64,000 bases of DNA, taken from assembly GCF_016464305.1 (NCBI RefSeq), contig NZ_JAEIOJ010000006.1:310001-374000 (forward strand), in the 5' to 3' direction. Position 1 is the stretch's first letter; each line of letters opens with the position of its first letter. A program made the position numbers and the translations under genes. Below are positions 47,301 to 55,643 of the stretch, in pieces. Origin of the DNA: Umezawaea beigongshangensis (lineage in GTDB: Bacteria; Actinomycetota; Actinomycetes; Mycobacteriales; Pseudonocardiaceae). The notes beneath the pieces were generated by a model. That model made no database searches and was not told the DNA's origin. It saw only the letters and a list, made by a program, of their open reading frames with translations.

Positions 47301-47434
47301 TCCTGGTGCTGACCAAGGACCAGACCGGCCCGCGCACGATCACCGCGCGCGGCCCCGGCTTCAGTCCCGTCACCACGCCCTTCCTCGTCGTGAGCGGCAC
47401 GTTCGGGCCGCCCGACCTGGTGGCGCGGCGATGA
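44306..47434 (+). CDS. Secreted PD40 beta-propeller / CARDB protein of the eCIS locus
   Basis: 1042 residues. Signal peptide ~10-38 (VGALGAVGVLLCALPVVVG to PAAAQA). TolB/PD40-like propeller blades ~45-640 (SPDGTFVVFDSAEPSG, SPDGAFLAFSSDQDPERG, SPDGRFLAFTRQSPGG, SADGTTVAFTREM). A CARDB/DUF11 domain follows at ~680-790 (VAVDVTNRGPSASPGTAVTVSV). A proline-rich linker lies at ~794-830, a second DUF11 domain at ~835-930, and an Ig-like end. Predicted to act outside the membrane. Its stop overlaps the next eCIS gene (GATGA), which ties it to the operon. Role unknown; surface scaffold or ligand binding is plausible. Confidence 0.78.
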   Translation: MGGTAARRRVGALGAVGVLLCALPVVVGRLAAPPAAAQADDPAGGRIVYAGTEHLGLGVATNGGVSDPLFGPGPAHFDRSGSARGDLLVFTSLRDGPRQQVYLRGAGGAVRRLTSDRDAGRPRLSPDGTFVVFDSAEPSGTGDAVQRDLWRVGTDGTGLLRLTDTPSDETSPDVSPDGAFLAFSSDQDPERGREIYRMSLADGTTTRETDEPSGSALDPDWNPVDDDVHRNRIAYVLDHPETGVLAKMIDGVCDCGPLLGGEQASWRSGSPAWLPDGEGVLVTSPGPLDGPPRVYRAVARSAEPAVPVLTEDRALDTPTWLGPLDGGRVVVTRTNAPDRLTATLQDVRPDGGDPRDLGVTVLREDPSTDPAGDPLFDPAPGFDPWTERQSYTPDGRRIVVTRFEDSPAGRIQRIWLVEADGSDPRPLPSQGRGPADWDTDPAFSPDGRFLAFTRQSPGGAGPAGGTSRIVVADAVTGAVVGAVPGDAETSDAQPTWSADGTTVAFTREMVINGSVGNKHVWTAAADALEEQDDLSARHCPGDCDVIDDSPAFSPDGTRIAFNRKSGGGRDDERTGVLIASSAGPGCEVVLPVGLRDDPGACGRELPDTSGTGPYQPRDVAWSADATRVVLTARRGLARNTPERLFALDLVSGALTPFGADLPGRQKEPATQQSVDLAAAAPPGTPALEVGTATSVAVDVTNRGPSASPGTAVTVSVPAGLALDGLSTGRGTCDAAVLRCDLGVLEPGAVVVVTAAVTGAAAGRQEVGWSVAGTVVDPAPADNAATTVVPVVDAQPPETTPPTPVPPEPPAPPPPPPPSPSPSPPPSPPLAGPALTVGAQPQPGHVGGRITVTYTARNGANALATGLRLTFGLPRGVPVVSVPPGCSAAECALPDLAPGSTAVLRIVLAPNAVLDSTVIGELRTTGTDANAADNRATTPLRVRQPRIVAVPPIGKPGFVTSVRGVDFPPGAPVALTWTPGITASAAPARPAADGRFTAQLLVLTKDQTGPRTITARGPGFSPVTTPFLVVSGTFGPPDLVARR

Positions 47435-48135
47435 TCCACGAGGTCGACGAGGGCCTGCGCCGGTTGCTGGTCGAGGGCGGCGTGCAGGAGTCCGGCGTCG
47501 AACTGGTCTTCGACGCGCCCACGAGGGAGTGGAGCGCCAAGCGCAACGCGCCCGCGGTCAGCGTGTTCCTCTACGACATCCGCGAGGACGTCGCCCGGCG
47601 GCGCACCGGCTCCGCCGAGGAGCACGACGGCGACGGCGTGGTCGTCGGCTGGCGCGGACCACCGCGCTGGTTCCAGCTCACCTACCTGGTGACCGCGTGG
47701 ACCAACCGGCCGCAGGACGAGCACCGCCTGCTGTCCGACGTGCTGCGCTGCCTGGTCCGCACGGACGTGCTGGCACCGCGCCTGCTCACCGGGTCGCTCG
47801 CCGAGCTGGGGCTCGCCGTCGGGCTGGACGTGTCAGGGCCGGGCAGCGGCGGGCCGTCGGCCTCGGACGTGTGGTCGGCCCTCGGCGGTGAGCTGCGGCC
47901 CGCCGTGGACGTCCGCGTCACGGCCCCCCTGCGCGGGGAGCACACCCCCGCCGGGCCGCCCGTCACCGACGGGCTGGTGGTCCGCTCGGCCCCGTCGGCC
48001 ACGCCCGGCGCGGAACCGGAGGACGTCCGCAGGCTGCGCTACGAGGGCGCCGAGACCCGCGACGGCTTCGCCGCCGCCCGCGCCCGGCGCGAGCCCGCCA
48101 GCAGACGCCGCCGCCGCGGGAGCACGACCCGGTGA
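47431..48135 (+). CDS. cis16: eCIS cap-type protein (Pvc16/DUF4255, Cis16)
   Basis: 234 residues. DUF4255 fold: MIHEVDEGLRRLLVEGG, VSVFLYDIREDVARRRTG, WFQLTYLVTAWTNRPQDEHRLLSDVLRCL, which are hallmark motifs. In the Afp/PVC particles the homologue caps the sheath-tube end opposite the baseplate. The last ~45 residues are Arg-rich and disordered. Overlaps the genes on both sides by four bases. Confidence 0.87.
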   Translation: MIHEVDEGLRRLLVEGGVQESGVELVFDAPTREWSAKRNAPAVSVFLYDIREDVARRRTGSAEEHDGDGVVVGWRGPPRWFQLTYLVTAWTNRPQDEHRLLSDVLRCLVRTDVLAPRLLTGSLAELGLAVGLDVSGPGSGGPSASDVWSALGGELRPAVDVRVTAPLRGEHTPAGPPVTDGLVVRSAPSATPGAEPEDVRRLRYEGAETRDGFAAARARREPASRRRRRGSTTR

Positions 48136-50189
48136 CGCGGGAGCTGGTGCGGTCGCCGGACGACCTGCGCCACCTGCTCGCGCACGTGCACCTCGTCGAG
48201 CAGCGGGTCCGGCGGGCGGTGGCGGCGCGGCGCGCCACCGATCCCGCCCCCGACGACCCCTACCGCGGCCTCTACCTCACCCCCGAGTCCGTGGATCGCA
48301 TCCTCGACGCCCCGAGCACCCCGGCGCAGCCGGTGATCCCGACGCCGACCGCCCCCGGCACCCGGCTGCACCGGCTCGCCGAGCGGTTCGGGCTCGGCGC
48401 GCTGGACGTCGAGCTCCTCCTCGTCGCCGTCGCGCCGGAGCTCGACGCGAGGTTCGAGCGCCTCTACGGCTACCTCAACGACGATGTGACCCGCCGCCGC
48501 CCCACCGCCGGGCTCGCCCTGGAGCTGTGCGGCCTGCCGGCGGCCGGACCGGGCCGGTTCCTCCTCTCGCCGACCGCGCCGCTGGTCGCGGGCGGCCTCG
48601 TGGAGGTCCACGACGACGACCGGCCCGCGCTGTCGCGCACCCTGCGGGTGCCGGACCGCGTGGTGGCCCACCTGCTCGGCGACGACGAGCCCGACGTCGC
48701 GCTGCGCGGCCTCGCCGTGGTGCGGACCGGCCCGGCGCAGACCGAGGACCCGGTGGTGGAGCGGGTCGCGGCGGCGATCGGCACCGGCCTGGTGCACCTG
48801 AGCGGCACCGACGGCGACGCCGCCGAGATCGCCGTCGCCGGACTCGCCCGCACCGGCCGCGGCGCGGTCGTGCTGGACGTGACCGCTCTCGCCGAGCTGA
48901 CCGCGACGGCGTCCGCGACCGTGCTGCCCGCCCTGGTGCGGGAGGCGCGGCTGCGCGGCGGCGGCGTCGTGCTCGGCCCGGTCGAGTCGCTCGACCCGCG
49001 CCGCCCGGAACGCCTGGCGCTGCTGCGCGCGCTGATCGCGCGCGCCACCGGCGTGCCGCTGGTGGTGCACGGCGCGCACGGCTGGGACCCGCTGTGGGCG
49101 GCGCGCGGTCCGCTGGTGATCGGTGTGCCGCGCCCCGGCACGCGGCAGCGCGCCGAGCGCTGGCGGCGCGCGCTCACCGACGCCGCCGGTCGCGAGCCCG
49201 AGCTGGGTGGCGCCGAGCTGGCCGAGGTCGTGGCGCCCCTGCGGCTGACCGCGGAGCAGGTGCGCCGCGCGGCGGCCGTCGCGGTGGCCCTGGCGTCGCT
49301 GGAGGAGCGTCCCGTCGCGGCCGACGACGTGCGCGCGGCCGTGCGGGCGCAGAACGGCGCGGGACTGGAGCGGCTCGCGCGACGCATCACCCCGGCCGTG
49401 CGGCGGGACGACCTGGTGCTGCCGCCGCGGACCCGGACGCAGCTCGCCGAGCTGATCACCCGCGCGCGGCACCGCGACCAGGTGCTCGGCCGGTGGGGGA
49501 TGCGGCCGGGAGGAGGCAGGGGACGCGGGGTGCTGGCGCTGTTCGCGGGGGAGTCGGGCACCGGCAAGACCATGTCCGCCGAGGTGGTGGCCGCCGAACT
49601 GGGCGTGGAGCTGTACGTCGTGGACCTCTCCGCCGTCGTGGACAAGTACGTGGGGGAGACCGAGAAGAACCTGGAGCGGATCTTCACCGAGGCCGCCCAC
49701 GTCAACGGCGTGCTGCTGTTCGACGAGGCCGACGCCGTGTTCGGGAAGCGGTCGCAGGTCAAGGACGCGCACGACCGGCACGCCAACGTCGAGTCGGCCT
49801 ACCTGTTGCAGCGCATGGAGTCCTTCGACGGCATCGCCGTGCTCACCACGAACCTGCGCGCCAACCTGGACGAGGCGTTCACCCGCCGCCTGGACGTGGT
49901 GGCCGACTTCCCCGTGCCGGACGCCGCGGGACGGCTGGCGCTGTGGGACCGCTGCCTGGGCACCGCGCTGCCGCGCGGCGACGACCTCGACCTGGAGTTC
50001 TGCGCGCGGCGCTTCGAGCTGGCCGGCGGCTCCATCCGCGCGTGCGCGATCACCGCCGCCTACCTCGCCGCCGACACCGGCCGCCCGGTCGGCATGGCGC
50101 AGGTGATGACGGCGGTCGTGCAGGAGTACCGCAAGCTCGGGCGGCTGCTGCTGGAGAGCGAGTTCGGTCCGTGGCTCGACGGCACCTGA
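48132..50189 (+). CDS. cis15: eCIS AAA+ ATPase (Cis15)
   Basis: 685 residues. The N-terminal region (~1-440) includes a degenerate first AAA-like module. The active AAA domain (~445-675) shows Walker A FAGESGTGKTMSA (~473), Walker B GVLLFDEADAVFGKRS (~528), NVESAYLLQRMESFDGIAVLTTNLRANLDEAFTRRLD with the arginine finger, and GSIRACAITAAYLAA sensor 2. It matches Afp15/Pvc15 ATPases thought to help assembly. GTG start overlaps the cap gene. Confidence 0.92.
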   Translation: MTRELVRSPDDLRHLLAHVHLVEQRVRRAVAARRATDPAPDDPYRGLYLTPESVDRILDAPSTPAQPVIPTPTAPGTRLHRLAERFGLGALDVELLLVAVAPELDARFERLYGYLNDDVTRRRPTAGLALELCGLPAAGPGRFLLSPTAPLVAGGLVEVHDDDRPALSRTLRVPDRVVAHLLGDDEPDVALRGLAVVRTGPAQTEDPVVERVAAAIGTGLVHLSGTDGDAAEIAVAGLARTGRGAVVLDVTALAELTATASATVLPALVREARLRGGGVVLGPVESLDPRRPERLALLRALIARATGVPLVVHGAHGWDPLWAARGPLVIGVPRPGTRQRAERWRRALTDAAGREPELGGAELAEVVAPLRLTAEQVRRAAAVAVALASLEERPVAADDVRAAVRAQNGAGLERLARRITPAVRRDDLVLPPRTRTQLAELITRARHRDQVLGRWGMRPGGGRGRGVLALFAGESGTGKTMSAEVVAAELGVELYVVDLSAVVDKYVGETEKNLERIFTEAAHVNGVLLFDEADAVFGKRSQVKDAHDRHANVESAYLLQRMESFDGIAVLTTNLRANLDEAFTRRLDVVADFPVPDAAGRLALWDRCLGTALPRGDDLDLEFCARRFELAGGSIRACAITAAYLAADTGRPVGMAQVMTAVVQEYRKLGRLLLESEFGPWLDGT

Positions 50190-50325
50190 GTGGCCGCCGC
50201 GTTCGCGCCGGTGCCCGGCGGAGGCAGCCGCGTTGCCCCCGGCGAGGGCTCGCCGAACCTGTTGGCGGGCAACGGCGACGGACGAGCATCTGAGCAGACC
50301 GAAGCGATCTGCCGAAGGAGCGAAC

Positions 50326-51840
50326 ATGCCGTCGTACCTCTCCCCGGGCGTGTACGTGGAGGAGGTCCAGACCGGGGCCAGGCCCATCGAGGGGGTCGGC
50401 ACGGCCGTCGCCGCCTTCGTCGGCTTCGCCGAGTCCGGGCCGTTCCACGAACCGCTGCTGGTCACCAGCTGGGACCAGTACCAGCAGCGGTTCGGCGGGT
50501 TCACCGAGGGCACCTACCTCGCCCACGCCGTGTACGGCTACTTCGCCAACGGCGGCGGCACGGCCTACGTGGTCCGCGTCGGCGGCCCGGCGCGCGCCGA
50601 GGTGCCGGAGGCCGATCCGGTGGCGCTCGGCGGCTTCCAGGTCCGCGCGCTGCCGGGGACGAACGCCGAGGTGACCGTGGAGGTCGCCGACGCGGACGGC
50701 GAGAACCCGCCGGAGGACCGCTTCAAGCTGCTGGTCCGGCAGAACGGCAAGGTGGTCGAGACGTTCGACGTGTCCACGCGACGCAACGTCAAGGGCAACG
50801 TCGTCACCCAGGTCCGCGAGCGCTCGAAGCTCGTCGAGGTCGTCGAACCGCAGGGCGCGGTGCAGGGACGCCCGGACAAGCAGACCGTCACCGTGCCAGC
50901 CGCGCCGCCGCGCGACGGCGGCCTGGCGAAGCTCGACGCCGGTGAGTACGTCGGTGACGCCGAGGCCAGGACCGGGTTCGCCGGGCTCGAAGCGATCGAC
51001 GAGATCACGATCGTCGCCGCGCCCGACCTGATGAGCGCCCACCAGCAGGGCGCGATCGACGCCGAGGGCGTGAAGACCGCGCAGCTCGCGATCATCGCGC
51101 ACTGCGAGCAGATGGGCGACCGGGTCGCGGTGCTCGACCCGCCACCCGGCCTCAACGCCCAGCAGGTGCGGTCGTGGCGGCTGGACGGCGCCGGGTACGA
51201 CTCGCGCTACGCGACCCTCTACTACCCGTGGATCACGGTGTTCGACCCGGCCACCGGCCGCAACACCACGGTCCCGCCGAGCGGCCACGTCGCCGGTGTG
51301 TGGGCGCGCAGCGACGCCGAGCGCGGCGTCCACAAGGCCCCGGCCAACGAGGTGATCCGCGGTGCGGTGGACCTCGACGTGCGGCTCAGCAAGAACGAGC
51401 AGGACCTGCTCAACCCGATCGGGGTGAACTGCGTGCGGCCGTTCCCCGGCCGCGGCGTCCGGGTGTGGGGCGCGCGCACCCTGTCCTCCGACCCGGCGTG
51501 GCGCTACCTCAACGTGCGCAGGCTGTTCAACTACTTCGAGGAGTCGATCCTGCTGGGCACCCAGTGGGTCGTGTTCGAGCCGAACGACGACCGGCTGTGG
51601 TCGAGCATCCGGCGCAACGTCACCGCGTTCCTGACCGAGGAGTGGCGCAGGGGAGCGCTGTTCGGCCGCACCGCCGCCGAGGCGTTCTACGTCAAGTGCG
51701 ACCGGGACAACAACCCGCAGGAGTCGATCGACCTCGGCCAGGTGGTGTGCGAGATCGGTGTCGCACCGGTGAAACCGGCGGAGTTCGTGATCTTCCGGCT
51801 CTCCCAGTTCTCCGACAGCACCAGCCTCGTCGACGAGTGA
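50326..51840 (+). CDS. cis2: eCIS contractile sheath (Cis2)
   Basis: 504 residues, phage tail sheath family. MPSYLSPGVYVEEVQTGARPIEGVGTAVAAFVGFAE at the N terminus, a central variable handle domain (~85-210), and the conserved C-terminal contraction core (YPWITVFDPATGR, PPSGHVAGVWARSDAERGVHKAPANEVI, NYFEESILLGTQWVVFEPND). Afp-type loci often have two or three sheath genes; only one exists here, as in actinobacterial eCIS. ATG at 50326 has AAGGAG seven bases upstream. Confidence 0.95.
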   Translation: MPSYLSPGVYVEEVQTGARPIEGVGTAVAAFVGFAESGPFHEPLLVTSWDQYQQRFGGFTEGTYLAHAVYGYFANGGGTAYVVRVGGPARAEVPEADPVALGGFQVRALPGTNAEVTVEVADADGENPPEDRFKLLVRQNGKVVETFDVSTRRNVKGNVVTQVRERSKLVEVVEPQGAVQGRPDKQTVTVPAAPPRDGGLAKLDAGEYVGDAEARTGFAGLEAIDEITIVAAPDLMSAHQQGAIDAEGVKTAQLAIIAHCEQMGDRVAVLDPPPGLNAQQVRSWRLDGAGYDSRYATLYYPWITVFDPATGRNTTVPPSGHVAGVWARSDAERGVHKAPANEVIRGAVDLDVRLSKNEQDLLNPIGVNCVRPFPGRGVRVWGARTLSSDPAWRYLNVRRLFNYFEESILLGTQWVVFEPNDDRLWSSIRRNVTAFLTEEWRRGALFGRTAAEAFYVKCDRDNNPQESIDLGQVVCEIGVAPVKPAEFVIFRLSQFSDSTSLVDE

Positions 51841-51883
51841 GAGCACGGCCAGAGACCGCACGGCAAGGCGATGAGGAGAAGAG

Positions 51884-52324
51884 ATGGCAGAGGGCGACGC
51901 ACTCTCCACGCACGTGTTCGGCGTCCAGCTCGGCGGCTACCTGGTCGAGTCGGTCCAGGAGATCAGCGGGCTGACGGTGGAGGAGGAGGTCGTGGAGGTC
52001 AGGCAGGTGACCTCCGACGGCAAGCAGATCATCCGCAAGCAGCCCGGCGCGCGGCAGAGCGGCGAGATCACCATCGTGCGCGGACTGGACAAGAGCAGCT
52101 CGTTCACCGACTGGATCAAGGAGACCCTCAACAAGGGGGCCGTGAACGCCGCCCGCCAGAACCTCACCATCGAGATCAAGGACTCGGAGTCGCAGACCGT
52201 GCGCCGCATCCAGCTCATGCAGGGGTGGGCGAGCAAGTGGGAGGGCCCGTCGCTCAAGGCGGGCGAGTCCAGCGCCGCGACCGAGACGGTGACCATCACG
52301 TTCGAGGAGATCGTGGTCGAATGA
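51884..52324 (+). CDS. cis1a: eCIS inner tube protein 1 (Cis1a)
   Basis: 146 residues, T4 gp19-like tube family: HVFGVQLGGYLVESVQEISGLTVEEEVVEVRQV and GEITIVRGLDKSSSFTDWIKETL. It would polymerise as hexameric rings inside the sheath. It lies 43 bp after the sheath gene with GGAGAAG before the ATG and overlaps the next gene by four bases. Confidence 0.92.
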   Translation: MAEGDALSTHVFGVQLGGYLVESVQEISGLTVEEEVVEVRQVTSDGKQIIRKQPGARQSGEITIVRGLDKSSSFTDWIKETLNKGAVNAARQNLTIEIKDSESQTVRRIQLMQGWASKWEGPSLKAGESSAATETVTITFEEIVVE

Positions 52325-52773
52325 GACGGCGCTCCGTCACCGCGGGTGGCCTCGACGAACTGCTGGAGACCGCGGAGCGGCCGGAGCAGCGGTCCGGGCC
52401 CGACCCGCGCACCGAGTTCGCGTTCGAGCTGCCGCGCGGCTACCTCGACCCGGACGGCGTGCTCCACCGGCACGGCACGATGCGCCTGGCGACCGCGCGG
52501 GACGAGCTGCGGCCGCAGATCGACCTGCGGGTCAAGGAGAACCCGGCGTACCTGAGCGTCGTGCTGCTCGCCCAGGTGATCACCTCCATCGGCTCGGTCA
52601 CCGACGTGCACGCGGGCGTCGTCGAGCAGATGTACGCCACCGACATCGCGTTCCTCCAGGACTTCTACCGGCGGATCAACAGCGAGGGGCACACCCTCGC
52701 GGCCGTCACGTGCCCGCTGTGCAGCGGCTCGTTCGAGGTCGACCTGGCCGGTGGCCGCCTGGGGGAATCGTGA
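52321..52773 (+). CDS. eCIS small protein, tail-assembly-chaperone-like
   Basis: 150 residues. TEFAFELPRGYLDPDGVLHRHGTMRLATARDELRP and NPAYLSVVLLAQVITSIGSV resemble phage tail assembly proteins of the gp41 type. The C terminus carries a CPLC knuckle (AAVTCPLCSGSFEVDLAG), so it may bind a metal. It lies between the tube protein and the DUF6760-like protein, the conserved order in actinobacterial eCIS loci. Confidence 0.7.
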   Translation: MRRRSVTAGGLDELLETAERPEQRSGPDPRTEFAFELPRGYLDPDGVLHRHGTMRLATARDELRPQIDLRVKENPAYLSVVLLAQVITSIGSVTDVHAGVVEQMYATDIAFLQDFYRRINSEGHTLAAVTCPLCSGSFEVDLAGGRLGES

Positions 52774-52928
52774 CGTACGCGGTCGACCGGCTGCACGAGG
52801 AGGTCGCGTACGTGGCCTACCACTTCCACTGGCCGAGGGACGCGATCCTCGACCTCACCCACCACGAGCGGCAGCGCTGGGTGCGGGAGATCGCGCGGAT
52901 CAACACGCGGATCAACGAGGGCGGATGA
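52770..52928 (+). CDS. DUF6760-like short eCIS protein
   Basis: 52 residues: YAVDRLHEEVAYVAYHFHWPRD then ILDLTHHERQRWVREIARIN. This short family is found in eCIS loci next to tube genes. GTG at 52770 overlaps the preceding stop (GTGA) and fits the family length better than an upstream start. Function unknown. Confidence 0.75.
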   Translation: MTYAVDRLHEEVAYVAYHFHWPRDAILDLTHHERQRWVREIARINTRINEGG

Positions 52929-52932
52929 GCCG

Positions 52933-55623
52933 GTGAGCATCTGGGACAGGTTCCGACCCCGGCCCGGCGCCCCGGCGGCGGAACGGGCGCCGGTCCCGTC
53001 GGCCGCCGCCGGGGTTCCTCCCCCGGACGGCGGGTGGCGCGCGGTGCCGCCGTCGCCGACCACCGTGCAGCTCGACGCGGTCGGCGTCTCCGACGGCCTG
53101 CGCTTCCGCTCGCGCCTGGCCTCCTGGCAGAACCCGGTCCTGGCCTCGGAACCGGGGCACGCCGTCCTGTCCTCGGCACCGGCGGGACTCGTGCACGGCG
53201 TGCTGCGTCCCGTCCAGCGCGCGGAGCGTCCGGGAGGGAGCCGGTTGCTGCTGGCCGTGCCCGGTGCTGCGCCCGCCCCGGTGGAGCGCGCGGCGGACCC
53301 GGCCGACGCGGCGCGGCGTGCCGCGGCCGTGCGGCCCACGCGCACGCGGCCCCCGCTCGCGGCGGCGCGGACACCGGTCGTGGCGCGCAGACCGCTGCCG
53401 GCGGTGGGTGCTGGGGTGACCGCTCCGCCGGTGCAGCGCGCCGCCGCGGGGAACGACGACACGACGGCCCCCGTGCTCGGTGGCGCGCCCCGGCGCCCGC
53501 CCGCCGCCGGGAACCGGGCCGGGATCGGTTCGCCCCTGCCGGGGCTGCCGGTCACCGCCGTGGTTCCCGGTGGGCGGCGCGAGGTGCAACCGCCCACCAG
53601 GACGCGGCCCCGGCCCGTCGCCGGGTCCACCGGAACCCCGGTCGTGCTGCCCAGGGTGGCCGTCGCGGCGCGACCGGCCGCTGCGCCGGTCCAGCGGTCG
53701 CGACCGCTGCTCGCCGGACGACCGCTGAGCGCGGGCACCGCAGCGGCGGAGGGGTCCAGCGCTCCCGGCCGGACCACCGGCGGACGAGGTCCGGTGGTCC
53801 GCCCGAACTGGCCGCTGGCGGCTGGCGGCGGTCCGTCCACACCGGACGGTTCCGGCGGTGGGCGGCGGGAGGCGGTCGCGCCGCGACCACCCCGCGACGG
53901 CGCACGCCCCGCCGTTCAGCGCACGGGAACCTCCGCCGCGCGGATCTCCTGGTGGCGCACCGAACCGCGCGACGGTGGGGAGGGGACGGCCCGGAGCGCG
54001 GAGCCGGTCCTCCAGCGGGCCGCGCGGAGCCCGCTGGCGCGGTGGAGGTCGCCGAGACGAGAGCCCGAACCGCGGGGCGCGACGAGCGGAACTCCCGCCT
54101 CGCCGTCGGACAGCCGCTCGCCGGGGCCGGCGCCGGGAACTCCCGTGCTGCGCAGCGCGGTGACGGCCGGCGGTGCCGCGTCGCGGAGCCCGTCGCCGCC
54201 GACCGCGGCGTCGCTGCTCCGCAGGGCCGTGCGCCGCAACCCGGTCGCGGGGTCTCCGGCCGCGCGTGACCACGCGGCCCCCGCCGTGCCGCAGCCGACC
54301 GCGCGGAGATCCGCCGCCGGGGAACCGGCCGAGCGGACGACGGCCGCTGGAGAGCCGCCCGCCAGGACGCGGGCCGTGCCGAGGTCGCCCTCCGGGAAGT
54401 CGACCGGGACACCGGTCGCGCGGAAATCGGTACCCGCGGAACCGGTGGGACGACCGGCGGTGCGGGAGGAGACCTCCGGGGAGCCCGTCGGGAGAACAGC
54501 CGTGCGGGCATCGGCTGCCGGGACACCGGCCGGGCGGGAAGCGCCCCCCGGCGAGTCGCCCGCCCGGACACCGGCCGCGCGGAGATCCACCGCCGAGCAG
54601 TCGGCCGGAGGGCCGGTCGTGCGGAGATCGGCCGGAGCACCGGTCGTGCGGGGATCGGTCGCCGGGGAAACCGCTGGGGCACCGGTGGTGCGGAGATCGG
54701 CTGGAGCACCGGTCGTGCGGGGATCGACCGCCGAGCAGTCGGCCGGGACACCGGTCGTGCAGAGATCGGCTGAAGCGTCGGTCGTGCGGGGATCGGTCGC
54801 CGGGAAGACGGTGGGGACACCGGTTGTGCGGGGATCGACCGCCGAGCAGTCGGCCGGAGGGCCGGTCGTGCGGGGATCGGCTGGAGCGCCGGTCGTGCGG
54901 GGATCGGCTCCTCGGGAAACGGTCGGGACACCGGCTGCGCGGGCATCGGTCGCCGGAGAGCCCGCCGGGGCACCGGTCGTGCGGAGGTCGGCCGATCCGG
55001 CGTCCGCCGACCGGGGGAGAACCGGCGTGCGGACCGGCACCACCGGGCTTCCGGTGGTGCCGGTCGTGCGGACCGCGGCCCTCGCCGAGCCGGCCGTCCA
55101 GCGGGCGGCCGGTCGGCGTCCGGCCGTCCGCGAGGCGACGACGCCCGGCAGCGCGGTCGTGCGGCCGGAACAGGTGCGGAGCGGACCCGGCTCGACCCGG
55201 CGGGAGGACCCCCGGAGCGAGGTCGTCCAGCGGCGTGCCGTGCGGCCGGAACCCGCGCGGTCGTCCCGTGGGACACCGAACCCGCTCCCGGTGGCCGCGT
55301 CCGCGCCGTCGGTCCCACCACCTCCGGTCCTGCCTCCGGTTCCGAGCCGTCCCGCGCCGAGCACGTCCGTTCCCCGCCCGAACGGTGTCGTGCAGCGCGA
55401 GGGCGTGGCGGGGGTCCCGCCGGGGGTGCCGGTGTCGGTCTCGGTCGCGCCGAGGTCGTCTCCCCCGACCGCCGGGGACGAGCCACGCCCGGCGAACCGG
55501 CCGGCGGCACCCGACCTCGACGACCTGGCCCGGCGGCTCATCGGGCCGGTGCTCGGCCAGGTGCGGGCCGAGCTGCGCCGGGGGCGGGAACGCATCGGGC
55601 GGCCGCACGACGGCCGCCGCTGA
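52933..55623 (+). CDS. Large disordered repeat protein inside the eCIS operon
   Basis: 896 residues, almost wholly Ala/Pro/Arg/Val/Gly/Thr and predicted disordered. The N-terminal ~100 residues are less repetitive (MSIWDRFRPRPGAP, then DAVGVSDGLRFRSRLASWQNPVL). The region ~480-700 is built from SAGAPVVRGSxAxExxGTP-like imperfect repeats. The C terminus DLDDLARRLIGPVLGQVRAELRRGRERIG is a conserved amphipathic helix found at the end of such proteins in other eCIS loci (memory). It lies between two tube genes. It could be a tape-measure substitute, cargo or assembly factor; none is shown. GTG at 52933; both opposite-strand frames are also open because of base composition. Confidence 0.72.
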   Translation: MSIWDRFRPRPGAPAAERAPVPSAAAGVPPPDGGWRAVPPSPTTVQLDAVGVSDGLRFRSRLASWQNPVLASEPGHAVLSSAPAGLVHGVLRPVQRAERPGGSRLLLAVPGAAPAPVERAADPADAARRAAAVRPTRTRPPLAAARTPVVARRPLPAVGAGVTAPPVQRAAAGNDDTTAPVLGGAPRRPPAAGNRAGIGSPLPGLPVTAVVPGGRREVQPPTRTRPRPVAGSTGTPVVLPRVAVAARPAAAPVQRSRPLLAGRPLSAGTAAAEGSSAPGRTTGGRGPVVRPNWPLAAGGGPSTPDGSGGGRREAVAPRPPRDGARPAVQRTGTSAARISWWRTEPRDGGEGTARSAEPVLQRAARSPLARWRSPRREPEPRGATSGTPASPSDSRSPGPAPGTPVLRSAVTAGGAASRSPSPPTAASLLRRAVRRNPVAGSPAARDHAAPAVPQPTARRSAAGEPAERTTAAGEPPARTRAVPRSPSGKSTGTPVARKSVPAEPVGRPAVREETSGEPVGRTAVRASAAGTPAGREAPPGESPARTPAARRSTAEQSAGGPVVRRSAGAPVVRGSVAGETAGAPVVRRSAGAPVVRGSTAEQSAGTPVVQRSAEASVVRGSVAGKTVGTPVVRGSTAEQSAGGPVVRGSAGAPVVRGSAPRETVGTPAARASVAGEPAGAPVVRRSADPASADRGRTGVRTGTTGLPVVPVVRTAALAEPAVQRAAGRRPAVREATTPGSAVVRPEQVRSGPGSTRREDPRSEVVQRRAVRPEPARSSRGTPNPLPVAASAPSVPPPPVLPPVPSRPAPSTSVPRPNGVVQREGVAGVPPGVPVSVSVAPRSSPPTAGDEPRPANRPAAPDLDDLARRLIGPVLGQVRAELRRGRERIGRPHDGRR
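54575..55000 (+). repeat. Degenerate tandem repeats within the disordered eCIS gene
   Basis: Repeated segments of the type GGTCGTGCGGGGATCGG and GCCGAGCAGTCGGCCGG recur at 45-60-bp intervals in frame. They give PVVRGSxxxxSAG units. Length variation between strains is likely. Confidence 0.7.
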
Positions 55624-55643
55624 GCGGTCACGAGGAGAGTGCG

